NCBI GenBank assembly: GCA_900314995.1
Contig: OMXK01000024.1
Span: forward strand, 16,727 to 80,726
DNA: 64,000 nt
Source: an uncultured Prevotella sp.
GTDB taxonomy: Bacteria > Bacteroidota > Bacteroidia > Bacteroidales > Bacteroidaceae
Reading direction: 5' to 3'
Position 1 is the stretch's first letter. The number at the start of each line of letters is the position of its first letter. This document shows positions 32,375 through 43,622 of the stretch, one piece after another. Below the pieces are notes generated by a model, which saw nothing but the letters and a program-made list of their open reading frames with translations, had not been told where the DNA came from and made no database searches. The translations under genes were made by a program, and so were the position numbers.

Positions 32375-33840
32375 TGGCGATCCTCCTCTTTCTTATCGGC
32401 GATGTCGAGCAGATTGTCGAGCAGCTTGGTGGTAATCTCGGTATGCTTCTGTATCTTGTCGGCCATCTGGCGGCATTCCTCGGCGTCGATATCAGACACA
32501 TGCTGGCGGAAATCGGCTACGGTGGTGTGGATGGCCTTGACGGACTGTTCCATGCGGTCGCTCATGTTCAGAATGACGGCGTCCTTCATGCGATCGGCCT
32601 CGCGGGCATGGTCGTAGGCGAGTTTCAGGTCTTCATTCCGCTGGCGGAGCACATCTGTCAGATGGGTGATGTCGGCAATCTGATACGCGATGCTCTGCTG
32701 CATCCGGCGGAATTCGTTCTGCACATAGCCTACCTCATCGGTGCGGTGGCTCACCTTCACCGGCTCATCCATCTGGCCATTGGCCATGCGGCGGGCTGCA
32801 TCCACCAGGTGCTGCAGGGGCTTCAGCTGGTAATGGGTGATGAAGAGGCAGAACAGGGCGAGCAGCAGGAGACCGATGAGACTGATGACGAGCGTCAGTT
32901 GCAGCAGGGAGTTGTAGGAACTGAAGATGTCGCTCTCGGGGCATACGATGGACACACTCCACCCGGCATTCTTAAAGGGATGGTAGAAGATGAAACCCTG
33001 CTTGTGGCCCATGTGGATCTTGCTATGGCCGATGTGGCCCGTCTTCATGGAGATGGCTGCCATGTGACCGTCGCTGGTGGGATCGTTGAAGGCCTCAGCG
33101 AAGTAAGCCTCATGCTCGTCGCGGGTGCTGTCGGGGTGGATGATCAGATGGCCGTCGGTACCCATCACCGAGGCATGGGAGTGGGGGAAGGGCTTCAGCG
33201 AGAGCACCAGATCGGCAAACCACTTCATCGAGATCTGTGCTGACAGCACGCCCACCAGTTCACCGTCTTTGTCGTGGAGCGGCATACCATAGGAGGTGAT
33301 GATGGTGGTCTCGCCGTGCTCTTCATCGATGAAGGGATCGATCCAGATGGGTTTCTCCTGGTGGAGGGGGATGAAGTACCACTTCTCACGCGTATAAGGT
33401 TTCTTGCCGCCGTTGACCGTTATCTCGATCTGTGTGGAATCGGTGAGGTTGCGGTGGGCATACACCTCGTAAAAGGTGCCGTATTGGGGATAGACTCCCG
33501 GTTCGAAGGCGATGGCACAACTCAGGATGTGGGGGTTCTCTCGCAACAGCTGCCGACAGAGACTGTCCATGATTTCCGGGCGGTTCAGGCGCTTCTCGAT
33601 CGTCCAGTGCATGCTGCGCGTGGCCGTCTCCACCTCATTCAGGGTGTTGTCGATTCGCAGCTCTGTGGTGCGCAGCGTCTGGCGGGCTTTCTCCATCGCC
33701 TCCTGATAGATGGACTGGCGGGCATAGTAGAACATGATGAAGAGAGCGGTGACGAAAAGCACCGATACGAACCCTACCACCCAGGTAACGACTTGGGTGG
33801 TCAGGGAATGGCGCGATTGCTTTTCAGTCAGTCTCTTCAT
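32371..33840 (-). CDS. Cache/HAMP sensor protein with degenerate kinase dimerisation domain (489 residues)
   Basis: The N-terminal helix, double-Cache domain (with IWIDPFIDEEHGETTIITSY), second helix and HAMP domain parallel the kinase encoded next to it. After the coiled coil, the sequence RMKDAVILNMSDRMEQSVKA aligns in position with a HisKA box but has DRMEQSV where the kinase has HQIRTPL. The protein ends about 60 residues later without a HATPase domain. It therefore cannot phosphorylate or be phosphorylated at the usual histidine. It may form heterodimers with the downstream kinase and bring in a second ligand. It starts 21 bases after the GH3 stop. Confidence 0.8.
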   Translation of the reverse strand: MKRLTEKQSRHSLTTQVVTWVVGFVSVLFVTALFIMFYYARQSIYQEAMEKARQTLRTTELRIDNTLNEVETATRSMHWTIEKRLNRPEIMDSLCRQLLRENPHILSCAIAFEPGVYPQYGTFYEVYAHRNLTDSTQIEITVNGGKKPYTREKWYFIPLHQEKPIWIDPFIDEEHGETTIITSYGMPLHDKDGELVGVLSAQISMKWFADLVLSLKPFPHSHASVMGTDGHLIIHPDSTRDEHEAYFAEAFNDPTSDGHMAAISMKTGHIGHSKIHMGHKQGFIFYHPFKNAGWSVSIVCPESDIFSSYNSLLQLTLVISLIGLLLLALFCLFITHYQLKPLQHLVDAARRMANGQMDEPVKVSHRTDEVGYVQNEFRRMQQSIAYQIADITHLTDVLRQRNEDLKLAYDHAREADRMKDAVILNMSDRMEQSVKAIHTTVADFRQHVSDIDAEECRQMADKIQKHTEITTKLLDNLLDIADKKEEDRQ

Positions 33841-33861
33841 CGGATTGTGGATGGATGAGCG

Positions 33862-36462
33862 TCAGAACGTCACGGAAAGGCGCTTCAGGTCTTTGTCGAG
33901 CGAACTGGAGCCGTAGAGAATCTCGTATTGCCCAGACTTGGTGCGCATGGTGTTGGTAGAAGCATCCCAGAACTCGAAACTCTTCTTGTCGAGTGTGATG
34001 GTGGCCTTGGCAGTCTGTCCGGCTTTTACGTCGACGCGCTGGAACCCACGGAGACTCTTCAACGGACCTTCCTTGTCGGCAAGGTCGCGAATATAGAGTT
34101 GCACGATCTCCGTGCCGTCCTTCTGGCCTGTGTTGCTCACGGGGATGGTGACCTGGTAGTTGCCATCCTTGCCGTCGATGGCAGCATCGCCGATCTCGAA
34201 GGTGGTATAGCTCAGACCATAGCCGAAGGCGAAGAGGGGATCGTTGAAATAACGGTAGGTGCGGCCCTTCATCGAGTAGTCCTCGTAGTCGGGCAGCTGT
34301 GCGTCGTTCTTATAGAAGGTGACGGAGAGTTTGCCGCTGGGGTTATAGTCACCGAAGATGACGTCGGCCACAGCCGTGCCGCCCTCCTGTCCTGGATACC
34401 ATGCCTGCAGGATGGCATCGCAACTTTCGGTCTCTGGCTCGAGGGCGATGGCAGAGCCTGAGCAGTTCACGTAGATTACCTGCTTGCCAGCAGCCTTCAG
34501 GGCCTTGAGGAATTCGCGCTGCACCTTGGGCAGCTCGATGCTGGTGCGGTCGCCGCCATTGAAACCCTCGATGTTGACGGGCATCTCCTCACCCTCCAGG
34601 CTCGGGGCAATGCCGCCGCAGAAGATTACTTTGTCGATGCCGTTGAGCTGCGCGATAGTCTGCTGATAATCGATAGCGAGTTCACGGGCGACATCAATCT
34701 TCATTGAGGCACCCCAGGTCTTCACGGTCTGGAAGCGCACCTCAATCTGAAACTGCTGGCCTTTCGCTGCATTCAGTACGGTGCGGGTAGGCGTGGCACG
34801 CCATATGTGGTTGACGAACTGCTGCTTGCCGTTGATATAGAGCTCGAAATGGCCGGTGGCCTCGACGTTGACGACGTATTCGCCTGCTTCCTTCGCGGTG
34901 AAGGTGGTCTCGTACTTGGCGGAGAAATCCTCAATGGGCAGGTTGGGGGCGAAAACATGCATACCAGCGGTGGTTACGTTGACGGGCTTGGTATAGTACT
35001 CGGTGGTGAAAGGTTTGCCTGCCATCTCCGTGTTGTTCCAGAAAGTACCCTTCATACCTTTCTTGCCATCTGGAGCCACGCAGTCGGTAGCGAGATGGCA
35101 TTCCATCACCTTGTCGTTGGTGAGGTCGCAGCCTGGGATATAGACCAGCTTCTTCTGCTTGGCTTTAATGCCGTCGAGGATGGTGACGGTGTGATTGGGC
35201 GTACCGTTATAGTTACCCCACATCATAGGTTCGTTGCTGGCATTGGGGCCGATGACGGCAATCTTCTCGGCATTCTTCTTCAGCGGCAGGATGTTGTTCT
35301 TGTTCTGCAGGAGCACGATGCACTGGCGGGCCATGTCGAGGGCTACCTGTGCAGAGGCTTTCGTAGACATGGCAGAGTAGGGGATCTTAGACCACTCCAC
35401 GAGTTTGGGATCATCCATCTCGCCCAGATCGAAACGACCTTCGAGCAGACGGATGACGTGCTTGTCGACCTCTGCCTCGGTGATGAATCCACGCTGTACT
35501 GCCTCGGGGATGCTCTTATAGGCATAGCCGAAGCCGCACTCCACGTCGGTGCCTGCCAGTGTGGCCTTGGCAGAGGCATGGACGGGACTTGACGATGACT
35601 TGTGGTTCTCGTAGAAATCGCTGACGGCACCGCAGTCGCTGACAACGAGGTACTGGAAGCCCCAATCGTCGCGGAGGATGGTCTGCAGCAGGCGTGTAGA
35701 ACCGCAGCAGGGATCATCGTCGAGACGCTGGTAGGCGCACATCACCTCGCGCACCTTGGCATCCTGTACCAGGGTCTTGAAGGCGGGCATGTAGGTCTCC
35801 CAGAAATCGCGCACGGGCACGTCGGTGAGATTGGCGGTGTGGCGGGTGTACTCAGGACCGCTGTGCACGGCATAGTGCTTGGCACAAGCCCAGAGTTTGC
35901 GGTATCTGGCATCCTCAGGCCCCTGCAGTCCCTTGACCACCTGCACGCCCATGACACTCGTCAGATAGGGATCCTCGCCATAGGTCTCCTGACCACGTCC
36001 CCAGCGGGGATCACGGAAGATGTTCACGTTGGGCGTCCATACCGAGAGGCTGCGCATCTTCATATCCTCGCCGCCAAGGTCGTACATGCGGTGGTTGTAC
36101 TGGGCGCGAAACTCGGTGCTGGCAATGTCGAATACCTTATATAATAGGGCGGGGTTAAACGATGCGGCCATGCCTACAGGTTCCGGGAAATTCGTCACGT
36201 TGCCCATGTTGGCGGCACCGTGCAGGGCCTCGCTCCACCAGAAGAACTTCTTGATGCCGAGGCGCGGGATGGCGGGACTCTCGTCGAGCATCAGCATGGC
36301 TTTCTCTTCGAGCGTCAGACGGCTGCAGAGATCCTTGGCGCGCTCCTTGGCACTCAGGTCTGGATTCTGATAGGGGTACTTCTGTGCCGAAGCACTCAGG
36401 CTGGCACAGCAAACGAACAATAGGGCTAGTAGCGCCTTGTTGGTTTTCAGGATGTGTTGCAT
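33862..36462 (-). CDS. GH3 family beta-xylosidase/beta-glucosidase with PA14 domain
   Basis: A secreted or periplasmic enzyme of 866 residues, with a signal peptide (about 1-26) and a GH3 N-terminal barrel (about 45-350) with the nucleophile D276 in YLVVSDCGAVSDF. The GH3 C-terminal domain is interrupted by a PA14 module (about 465-600). The acid/base glutamate is probably in SLEGEEMP (about 621-628), and a fibronectin-like domain closes the protein. The architecture is that of the Prevotella Xyl3-type enzymes, which release xylose from xylo-oligosaccharides. The substrate choice is inferred from the surrounding xylan genes. It begins four bases after GH95. Confidence 0.9.
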   Translation of the reverse strand: MQHILKTNKALLALLFVCCASLSASAQKYPYQNPDLSAKERAKDLCSRLTLEEKAMLMLDESPAIPRLGIKKFFWWSEALHGAANMGNVTNFPEPVGMAASFNPALLYKVFDIASTEFRAQYNHRMYDLGGEDMKMRSLSVWTPNVNIFRDPRWGRGQETYGEDPYLTSVMGVQVVKGLQGPEDARYRKLWACAKHYAVHSGPEYTRHTANLTDVPVRDFWETYMPAFKTLVQDAKVREVMCAYQRLDDDPCCGSTRLLQTILRDDWGFQYLVVSDCGAVSDFYENHKSSSSPVHASAKATLAGTDVECGFGYAYKSIPEAVQRGFITEAEVDKHVIRLLEGRFDLGEMDDPKLVEWSKIPYSAMSTKASAQVALDMARQCIVLLQNKNNILPLKKNAEKIAVIGPNASNEPMMWGNYNGTPNHTVTILDGIKAKQKKLVYIPGCDLTNDKVMECHLATDCVAPDGKKGMKGTFWNNTEMAGKPFTTEYYTKPVNVTTAGMHVFAPNLPIEDFSAKYETTFTAKEAGEYVVNVEATGHFELYINGKQQFVNHIWRATPTRTVLNAAKGQQFQIEVRFQTVKTWGASMKIDVARELAIDYQQTIAQLNGIDKVIFCGGIAPSLEGEEMPVNIEGFNGGDRTSIELPKVQREFLKALKAAGKQVIYVNCSGSAIALEPETESCDAILQAWYPGQEGGTAVADVIFGDYNPSGKLSVTFYKNDAQLPDYEDYSMKGRTYRYFNDPLFAFGYGLSYTTFEIGDAAIDGKDGNYQVTIPVSNTGQKDGTEIVQLYIRDLADKEGPLKSLRGFQRVDVKAGQTAKATITLDKKSFEFWDASTNTMRTKSGQYEILYGSSSLDKDLKRLSVTF

Positions 36463-36466
36463 ATTC

Positions 36467-38941
36467 TTATTTGTTTATAATAGGTTCTGACTTAATGCGG
36501 ATGGTCTGCCCGGGCTTGGTGTCTATATCGTATTCATACACCTGTGGCACGGGCAGTAGCTGTAGTTCCTTTAGCTTCTTCGACTGCAGGGGCTGCTTGA
36601 CGGATGCTGGAGCCATCAGCGGATTGGGGCACTCGCCAACGGCCTCCCTGAGACCTTCGCCAGTGAGGGGTAAATAGGATCGGAGGCGCAGCGTGCCGCC
36701 AATTTTCGAGGTGATGGTGGCTTCCTGCAGGGCGCCTTCCTTCCATTTCATGTCCACTGTAAAAGCTCCACGGGCTTGCAGTCCCTTGACCTCACCCTCA
36801 GTCCAGGCATCGGGTAGCGCTGGTAACAGATGTACGGCACCGTCGTGGCTCTGCAAAAGCATCTCGCAGATACCTGCCGCACAGCCGAAGTTACCGTCGA
36901 TCTGGAAGGGTGGGTGCGCATCGAAGAGGTTGGGATAGGTGCCGCCTCTCGGACCCCACTCTACATCGTAGGGGATCTTCGTCAGCATGTTCTTGATAAT
37001 CTGGAAGGCGTGGTTGCCGTCGAGCATGCGTGCCCAGAAGTTTATCTTCCAGCCCAGGCTCCAGCCTGTGGCCATATCGCCTCGCTGCTGCAGGGTGTTG
37101 GCAGCGGCCGTGAACAGTTCGCGGTGAGTGAATGGCGAGATCTGATTCGAGGGATAGAGTCCGTAGAGGTGTGAGATATGACGGTGCTCGTCCTTGGGGT
37201 CGTCACCGTCGATAAGCCACTCCTGCAACTGGCCGTACTGGCCTATCTGCATAGGAGGAAGTTTCTGGAGTGAAGCGTTAAGAGTTGAGAGTGAAGAATC
37301 ATCTTTGCCGAGGATCTTGGCGGCGGCGATGACCTGTGAGAGCACATCGAAGACAATCTGATTGTCCATCGTCGAACCAGCGGTCACGGTGGTGTTCTTG
37401 CCTACGGGACCATGCTCAGGTGATACGGTGGGTGCTGTCACGAGCCAGCCTGCGGCCTCCTTGATGGCACCGTCTTTAGGATATTCGGTGAGGTAGTCGA
37501 TCAGGAAGTCGGCAGCTCCCTTCATCACAGGGTAGTATTCCTCCAGGAATTGCTTGTCGCCTGTATAAAGGTAATGTTGCCAAATATGGGTGGTGAGCCA
37601 GGCGCCGCCCGTGGGGAACATGCCCCAAGTGGTGCCGTCTACAGGCCCTGCGATGCGCCAGAGGTCGGTATTGTGATGGGCCATCCATCCCTTGCAGCCA
37701 TACATCTCCTGCGCTGTCTTCGCACCCGTTACGCTCAGGTCGCGGATCATCTCAAAGAAGGGCTGCTGGGTCTCTGCGAGGTTACCTACCAGTGCTGGCC
37801 AGTAGTTCATCTCGGCGTTGATGTTGATGGTGTACTTCGAGTCCCAGGGGGCTTCCAACTTGTCATTCCACACACCTTGCAGGTTGGCAGGCTGTCCACC
37901 GGGCTGCGAACTCGATATCAGCAGGTAACGCCCATATTGCATCATCAGAGCTACCAGTCCGAGGTCTGTGCCGTCGAAGGTCTCCAGGCGCTTGTCTGTC
38001 GGCAGTTTCTCCTTGTCGCTCTTTGGCAGTGTCAGACTGACGCGGTTGTACTGTGCCTGATATTTCTTCAAGTGATCATTGAGCAGCCTGACATAGCTCT
38101 TGCCGATGATGCCCGACATCGTCTGGATATTCTTTCTCGTGGGATTACCGCTCACGTCGTGGTAGTTCACGAAGTTAGTGGCGGCGGTGATATAGATGGT
38201 GGCCGTCGTGGCGTTGCTCACACGCATATTCTCAGCGTTGTCCATGATTTCACCGTCGGTAGTAAGACTGATGCGGCACTCGGCTTGTAATCCGGCAGGC
38301 ACACCTTCCTGCTCCACACCCTCGACGATGGCTGAGAGCTGATGGCTGTTCACATTCTTGGTGGCCTTCAGGGGACTGTCGAAATCGATGGTGAAGGATA
38401 GAGCTCCCGTCTGGCTGGCTTTCATGTGGACAATAATCGCATTATCGGCCTGTGAGGCAAAGCAGGTGCGCTCGTAAACCACATCGTCAATGCGGTAGAC
38501 GGTCTGAGCCGTTCCGCTAGCTAGATCCAGTATGCGGCGGTAGCTGCTCGTCTCGCCCCTCTGACGGAGGAAGTTCAGTTTCATACTGCCCACAGGGAGG
38601 TAGCGCATACCGTGTGGACCTTTTATGAAATACTGGTCTATCAGTTTGTGGGCACCCTCTTCCTTTCCGGCGAAGATGGAGTCGCGCACGGTCTGCAACT
38701 GGTCTTTCGACTCCTTACTGTTATTATTATAAGGTGAGCCGCTCCAGAAGGTCTCTTCATTGAGCTGTATCTCTTCTGTCTGCACACCGCCGTATACCAT
38801 CGCACCCAGATGGGAATTGCCGATGGGCAGTGCCTCCAACCAGTGGCTGGCAGGTTTTTCATACCAGAGTCGTTGTGTCTGTGACTTCGCAGGGATGAGC
38901 GCACAGGCAGCTAATAGGATCGTTGTAACCGTTTTCTTCAT
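36467..38941 (-). CDS. GH95 glycoside hydrolase (alpha-L-fucosidase/alpha-L-galactosidase type)
   Basis: The 824-residue enzyme has a signal peptide ([20 protein letters not shown]). It opens with [20 protein letters not shown], as GH95 proteins do, followed by [13 protein letters not shown]. Further on are the (alpha/alpha)6-barrel motifs [20 protein letters not shown] and NAEMNYWPA, with the pair of conserved asparagines and the glutamate expected of the family. In xylan loci of Bacteroides ovatus, a GH95 removes L-galactose from complex xylans, so that role or defucosylation is likely. The ATG at 38941 is used because it gives a proper signal peptide. First gene of the operon. Confidence 0.9.
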   Translation of the reverse strand: MKKTVTTILLAACALIPAKSQTQRLWYEKPASHWLEALPIGNSHLGAMVYGGVQTEEIQLNEETFWSGSPYNNNSKESKDQLQTVRDSIFAGKEEGAHKLIDQYFIKGPHGMRYLPVGSMKLNFLRQRGETSSYRRILDLASGTAQTVYRIDDVVYERTCFASQADNAIIVHMKASQTGALSFTIDFDSPLKATKNVNSHQLSAIVEGVEQEGVPAGLQAECRISLTTDGEIMDNAENMRVSNATTATIYITAATNFVNYHDVSGNPTRKNIQTMSGIIGKSYVRLLNDHLKKYQAQYNRVSLTLPKSDKEKLPTDKRLETFDGTDLGLVALMMQYGRYLLISSSQPGGQPANLQGVWNDKLEAPWDSKYTININAEMNYWPALVGNLAETQQPFFEMIRDLSVTGAKTAQEMYGCKGWMAHHNTDLWRIAGPVDGTTWGMFPTGGAWLTTHIWQHYLYTGDKQFLEEYYPVMKGAADFLIDYLTEYPKDGAIKEAAGWLVTAPTVSPEHGPVGKNTTVTAGSTMDNQIVFDVLSQVIAAAKILGKDDSSLSTLNASLQKLPPMQIGQYGQLQEWLIDGDDPKDEHRHISHLYGLYPSNQISPFTHRELFTAAANTLQQRGDMATGWSLGWKINFWARMLDGNHAFQIIKNMLTKIPYDVEWGPRGGTYPNLFDAHPPFQIDGNFGCAAGICEMLLQSHDGAVHLLPALPDAWTEGEVKGLQARGAFTVDMKWKEGALQEATITSKIGGTLRLRSYLPLTGEGLREAVGECPNPLMAPASVKQPLQSKKLKELQLLPVPQVYEYDIDTKPGQTIRIKSEPIINK

Positions 38942-39057
38942 ACGTTTGCTTATCTTTAAAAAAAGACTCCAGGACAAGAAACGCTTTTCTATGCCCTGGA
39001 GAAGGAAAAACTACTAACTACTAATATAACTAAAACAATTATTCTCTAAAATCTGCT

Positions 39058-39066
39058 GCAAAGGTA
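39058..39066 (-). promoter_or_regulatory. promoter of the GH95-GH3-sensor operon
   Basis: TACCTTTGC on the minus strand, with a leader of about 105 bases to the GH95 start. Upstream lies TTACAATTTGTTTC (plus-strand reading, 39099-39112), shared with one mismatch by the GH115 promoter. Confidence 0.65.
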
Positions 39067-39098
39067 CGACATAATTTTGAAACTGACTTTATTCCTTG

Positions 39099-39112
39099 TT
39101 ACAATTTGTTTC
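39099..39112. promoter_or_regulatory. candidate HTCS binding site upstream of GH95
   Basis: TTACAATTTGTTTC, 33 bases upstream of the -7 box. The matching TTACAAATTGTTTC lies at 46219-46232, 44 bases upstream of the GH115 box, one helical turn further. A second GCATTTGTTTC half follows here. The protein that binds is not shown by the sequence. Confidence 0.4.
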
Positions 39113-39160
39113 GCATTTGTTTCATACCTTTAAAAAACGCGTTTTTTTGTTGAAAATGAG

Positions 39161-41335
39161 TTATTTAAAGAGGCTTTGAGCCATCTTGTAGAGGCAGCGG
39201 CGCCAGGTAAGGAACTCATGGGCAGTGCCTTCTGAGATCAAACCTTCGGCATTGTAGCCTGCCTGCTTCAGTGCTTCTACGCTCTTGTTGATACCCTCGG
39301 GATTCTCCTTGTCACCGCAACCCTCGAAGATATACTTCACGACCTTCGGATCCTTGATCTCATCGGGCATGTACATGCCACCGCTGAGCAGACCCCAGTA
39401 GCCGAATACCTCAGGACGGCGCAGCGTGATGAGCTTCGTCTCCATGCCGCCCATTGAGAGACCTGCCATCGCACGGTTCCACTTGTCTGCCTTCGTCAGA
39501 TAGTTGGCATCGATGAAGGGCACGAGCTCGTCGACGAGCACTTTCTCAAACTCTTCGGCCGTAAACTTGCCGATGGTACCGAACTTGAAGTCGTTGGTCA
39601 GACCGTAGGCCATCACCACGATGAAGGGCTTGATCTTGCCGTCGGCAATCAGGTTGTCCATAATCTCGCCGGTATGTCCCTGTACAGGCCAGCTTGTCTC
39701 GTTCTCACCCCAGCCATGCTGCAGGTAGAGCACCGGGTAGCGCTCCTGCTTGCCCTTCACGAGCTTGCCGTAGCCATAAGGCAGATATACATTAGCCACC
39801 TGCATCTTGCCCAGACTCTTCGAGAAGAAGCGAACCTGCTGGATGTTGCCGTGATTGATGTTGGTGCGGAGTGCATAGAAATCCTGATCAGGAGCGGGGA
39901 TCTCGATACCACTCTCCCAACGGCAGCTGCCGAAATAGTTGTGTGTGCCGGGGTCATTCACCACACCACCGTCAATCGTCAGGTGATAGTAGTGGAAACC
40001 TGGATCCATCGGTCCCTCTGTGGTTCCTACCCAAACACCGTCCTTATCTTTGCGGAGTACTGTGCCACCACGACCGCCAAGACCGAGACTGACGATGACC
40101 GACTTGGCATCGGGAGCCACTACGCGGAAACGGGCAAAACCCTCGCTGTTCACCTGTGGATATTCCTGTCCAGGCTGGTTCTTGGGATTGGGCACCCAGT
40201 CGTTCTTCGGTACGTAGTTGTCGCGTGCGATGTCGAAATCGCGAATCACCTGCAGTGAGCGCTTAGCCTTGAAGTTCTCGTCGAAGGGCAGTGGGTGATT
40301 GTTGGTGCCTAGCCAAGAATCCTTGTCGCTGAGGTTCCAGAAAGTTACGTTGTCGATGACATCCTTGTGTTTTCTGAAGATACGGAACAAACGATTATAC
40401 TGGTCTTCCTGAAGTGTTGCGATATAGGGCTCTTGCGGCTTAGCCTCGCCGCGAGAGAACATCAGCTGTCCACCGCTCTCGGTGTTAGTGCGCAGATCGA
40501 GTTCGGTGATGTGGATGTGCTTTACAATCTCGGAGAAACGGTTGATGGCCTTCTCGAGCTGCTCCTCGTCGGGGAAGTAGATGTTGTAGTGACCCTGCAT
40601 GCCGATACCGTCGATGGGCACACCGGCATCCTTCATCTTCTTCACCATGTTGTAGATGCGCTCGCGCTTGCCGTTGTCCACTGTGCTGTAGTCGTTGTAG
40701 AACAGCAGTCCGTCGGGATCAGCCTCACGTGCAAACTCGAAGGCCTTGGCGATGAACTCGTCACCGCAGAGCTTGAAGTGGCGGCTCTGACGATAGGGGC
40801 TGGCATCTGGGCGGAACATCTGAGGACCGTCGTCGGCCATAGCCTCGTTCACCACGTCCCAGGCATATACCACATCCTTATAACGGTTCACCACCGTGTG
40901 GATGTGCTCGCGCAGACGCTGGTAGAAGACTTCCTTCTTGACTTCCTTGCCCTTCTTGTCGACGAACATCCAATCGGCAAACTGTGAGTGCCAGCAGAGG
41001 CAGTGGCCACGCATCTTGATGCCGTTCTCGCGGCAGAAGTTGGCAATCTTATCGGCCTTCTCGAAGTTCCATTCGCCCTCCTTCGGGTGAATCTCGCCTG
41101 GCTTCCAGTCGTTTTCTGCAGTCACGCTGTTGAACTGCTTCTTGATAATCTCAATCTGTGCAGGATCAGTCACGTTGGTCTGGTTCACGGCCACACCAAT
41201 GGTGAAGAAGTCCTTGTAGGCATCCTTCAATCCGGGACCTGCCGAGTAGTCTACTGGGCGTCCCCACTGTGCGAAGGCAGTTGAACTCACCGCCACAAAC
41301 AGAGCAGTAATTGCTAGTTTAAATGTTTGTTTCAT
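39161..41335 (-). CDS. bifunctional GH10 endo-xylanase / CE1 feruloyl esterase
   Basis: The 724-residue secreted enzyme has a signal peptide (1-22) and a GH10 barrel (about 35-375) with acid/base E164 (WDVVNEAM) and nucleophile E278 (HITELDLRT). An E-set/carbohydrate-binding-like domain (about 395-480) follows, then a CE1 esterase (about 490-724) with the serine at 627 (GLSMGG) and a histidine in GTAHEF. The order equals that of Prevotella Xyn10D-Fae1A, which cuts the xylan chain and removes ferulic acid from its arabinose side groups. It has its own promoter, TAACTTTGC at 41378-41386 on the minus strand. Confidence 0.94.
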   Translation of the reverse strand: MKQTFKLAITALFVAVSSTAFAQWGRPVDYSAGPGLKDAYKDFFTIGVAVNQTNVTDPAQIEIIKKQFNSVTAENDWKPGEIHPKEGEWNFEKADKIANFCRENGIKMRGHCLCWHSQFADWMFVDKKGKEVKKEVFYQRLREHIHTVVNRYKDVVYAWDVVNEAMADDGPQMFRPDASPYRQSRHFKLCGDEFIAKAFEFAREADPDGLLFYNDYSTVDNGKRERIYNMVKKMKDAGVPIDGIGMQGHYNIYFPDEEQLEKAINRFSEIVKHIHITELDLRTNTESGGQLMFSRGEAKPQEPYIATLQEDQYNRLFRIFRKHKDVIDNVTFWNLSDKDSWLGTNNHPLPFDENFKAKRSLQVIRDFDIARDNYVPKNDWVPNPKNQPGQEYPQVNSEGFARFRVVAPDAKSVIVSLGLGGRGGTVLRKDKDGVWVGTTEGPMDPGFHYYHLTIDGGVVNDPGTHNYFGSCRWESGIEIPAPDQDFYALRTNINHGNIQQVRFFSKSLGKMQVANVYLPYGYGKLVKGKQERYPVLYLQHGWGENETSWPVQGHTGEIMDNLIADGKIKPFIVVMAYGLTNDFKFGTIGKFTAEEFEKVLVDELVPFIDANYLTKADKWNRAMAGLSMGGMETKLITLRRPEVFGYWGLLSGGMYMPDEIKDPKVVKYIFEGCGDKENPEGINKSVEALKQAGYNAEGLISEGTAHEFLTWRRCLYKMAQSLFK

Positions 41336-41377
41336 TGATTTTGTATTTTGAATTAGTTAGAATGATTTATTTGCGGT

Positions 41378-41386
41378 GCAAAGTTA
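41378..41386 (-). promoter_or_regulatory. promoter of the GH10-CE1 gene
   Basis: TAACTTTGC on the minus strand. The 17 plus-strand bases GGTGCAAAGTTAC(A/G)CAT and following AA recur at the CE6-CE1 promoter, so the two promoters are close copies. Confidence 0.65.
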
Positions 41387-41500
41387 CACATAATTTATAT
41401 AATGCACTATTTCTCCAGTATCACATACTTTGTCATTTGTATCATTACCCCAAATGAATTTGTCACACCAGGGCAGGACCCTGATGTGACAATTTGTGTC

Positions 41501-43564
<2,064 letters not shown>

Positions 43565-43622
43565 CTACAAAACGCCTTTGTCGTTGTGTTACAGATAATT
43601 TGCGATACGTATCAAGCAATGC

